A stretch of 64,000 nucleotides of DNA from Mariniflexile fucanivorans. Lineage in GTDB: Bacteria; Bacteroidota; Bacteroidia; Flavobacteriales; Flavobacteriaceae. The number at the start of each line of letters is the position of its first letter. Position 1 is the first letter of the stretch. Made by a program: the position numbers and the translations under genes. The DNA lies in NCBI RefSeq assembly GCF_004341235.1, contig NZ_SLUP01000001.1, positions 372,001 to 436,000 of the forward strand, in the 5' to 3' direction. The notes beneath the pieces are model-generated. The model was not told where the DNA came from, made no database searches, and saw nothing but the letters and a program-made list of their open reading frames with translations. Shown here in pieces: positions 63,479 through 64,000 of the stretch.

Positions 63479-64000
63479 ATGAGAGAAAAAATTATAACAA
63501 AATCTGCCGAAATGTTTTTAACCCTTGGTTTCAAAAGTGTAACCATGGATGATATTGCGAATGAATTAGCTATTTCTAAAAAAACAATTTATGTGCATTT
63601 TACCAATAAAACAAAACTTGTAGAAGCAGTCGCTTTTCACGTTTTTGAATCTGTTTGCGAAGGTATTGATGGTATTTGCGTAACATCGCCAAATCCCATT
63701 CAAGAATTATATGATATAAAACTCTTTGTACTAAACTACCTTAAGGATGAAAAAACATCCTCACAGTATCAACTTAAAAAATATTATCCGCAAATATATC
63801 AGAGATTGCATATAAAGAAATTCGAAAAAATGCATGAATCTGTTAAAGAAAGTCTCCAAAAAGGGATTGAAACCGATCTGTATAGACAAGCCATTAATGT
63901 CGATTTTATTTCTAAAATGTACTTTATTGGTATGACAGGCATTAAAGATAACGACTTTTTTTCGAGCGAAACTTACGATAAGGAATACCTTATGGAAAGC
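63479..64000 (+). CDS. TetR/AcrR-family regulator, 3' end off window (partial)
   Basis: The ATG at 63479 opens a frame of 174 codons to the right edge with no stop. The N-terminal TetR HTH is clear: MREKIITKSAEMFLTLGFKSVTMDDIANELAISKKTIYVHFTNKTKLVEAV. The ligand-binding domain follows and is cut off. Such regulators beside isoprenoid or efflux genes usually repress a transporter operon. The target is not visible here. Confidence 0.92.
   Translation, partial: MREKIITKSAEMFLTLGFKSVTMDDIANELAISKKTIYVHFTNKTKLVEAVAFHVFESVCEGIDGICVTSPNPIQELYDIKLFVLNYLKDEKTSSQYQLKKYYPQIYQRLHIKKFEKMHESVKESLQKGIETDLYRQAINVDFISKMYFIGMTGIKDNDFFSSETYDKEYLMES

Overview
The window is AT-rich chromosomal DNA of a Bacteroidota bacterium, most likely a marine-type Flavobacteriaceae. 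The evidence is the gene content and order (panC-panD, DUF4270-glmS, pyrH-frr, asnS-rpoN, 2-oxoglutarate dehydrogenase, abundant TonB receptors, GEVED/LamG secreted proteins, a PorT-like barrel), signal-peptide lipoproteins, almost no Shine-Dalgarno sequences, and repeated use of the Bacteroidota -7 promoter element TAnnTTTG. I see no insertion sequence, phage, rRNA or CRISPR array. There is one tRNA, tRNA-Ser(GGA).

Layout. 1-3745 is the N-terminal 1,248 codons of a giant secreted protein that runs off the left edge. 4110-8915 (minus) holds radA, an esterase-like protein with no obvious catalytic serine, a flippase-like membrane protein, panD and panC. 9111-13817 holds a glycogen-synthase N-domain protein, a DUF4270 lipoprotein and glmS. 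14041-18346 is a TonB receptor/SGNH lipoprotein pair. 18522-27304 is housekeeping (pyrH, frr, an OMP, an MMPL exporter, asnS, rpoN, a PAP2-like protein). 27309-32570 (minus) has a PorT-like barrel, an ExbB/ExbD cluster, tRNA-Ser, asparaginase and TatD.

32775-42071 is the most novel-looking part. An ECF sigma factor/membrane anti-sigma pair is divergent from a secreted two-repeat protein, a lipoprotein, a tiny membrane peptide, a PKD/outer-membrane-barrel protein, a TPR-CHAT caspase-like protease and an overlapping retropepsin-like protease. Downstream lie an orphan LuxR-type response regulator and a duplicated non-coding promoter/leader cassette ending in a second tiny membrane protein. Three promoter-like sites (GGGTAACAA, 13 bp, TTKATAT) with identical spacing precede the transcription units on this side. 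I infer they are the cognate sites of the ECF sigma factor, which makes this a self-contained sigma/protease envelope-signalling module.

42144-46146 (minus) is sucA-sucB. 46317-62021 is a denitrification/NO block: a small barrel, a cytochrome c lipoprotein, a fasciclin lipoprotein, clade II-type nosZ, a nos membrane protein, nosL, nosD, nosF and nosY; a CNGKC protein, a metal-binding-type lipoprotein and an OprC/NosA-like copper TonB receptor; then a hemerythrin-PAS protein, a hemerythrin protein, a heme-copper-oxidase-like membrane protein, the Fe-S repair protein RIC and an Rrf2-family (NsrR-like) regulator. Two DNA motifs tie this block together. ATGAT-N4-GTCAT (FNR/CRP-like) occurs before the cytochrome c/nos genes and the PAS gene, at the same distance from the -7 element. 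GGAYA-N4-TATCC occurs before the regulator gene itself, ric, the PAS gene (one mismatch) and the nos genes.

62030-64000 holds a small hypothetical gene and a polyprenyl synthetase (minus), and a divergent TetR-type regulator cut by the right edge, with a palindromic operator candidate overlapping its promoter.
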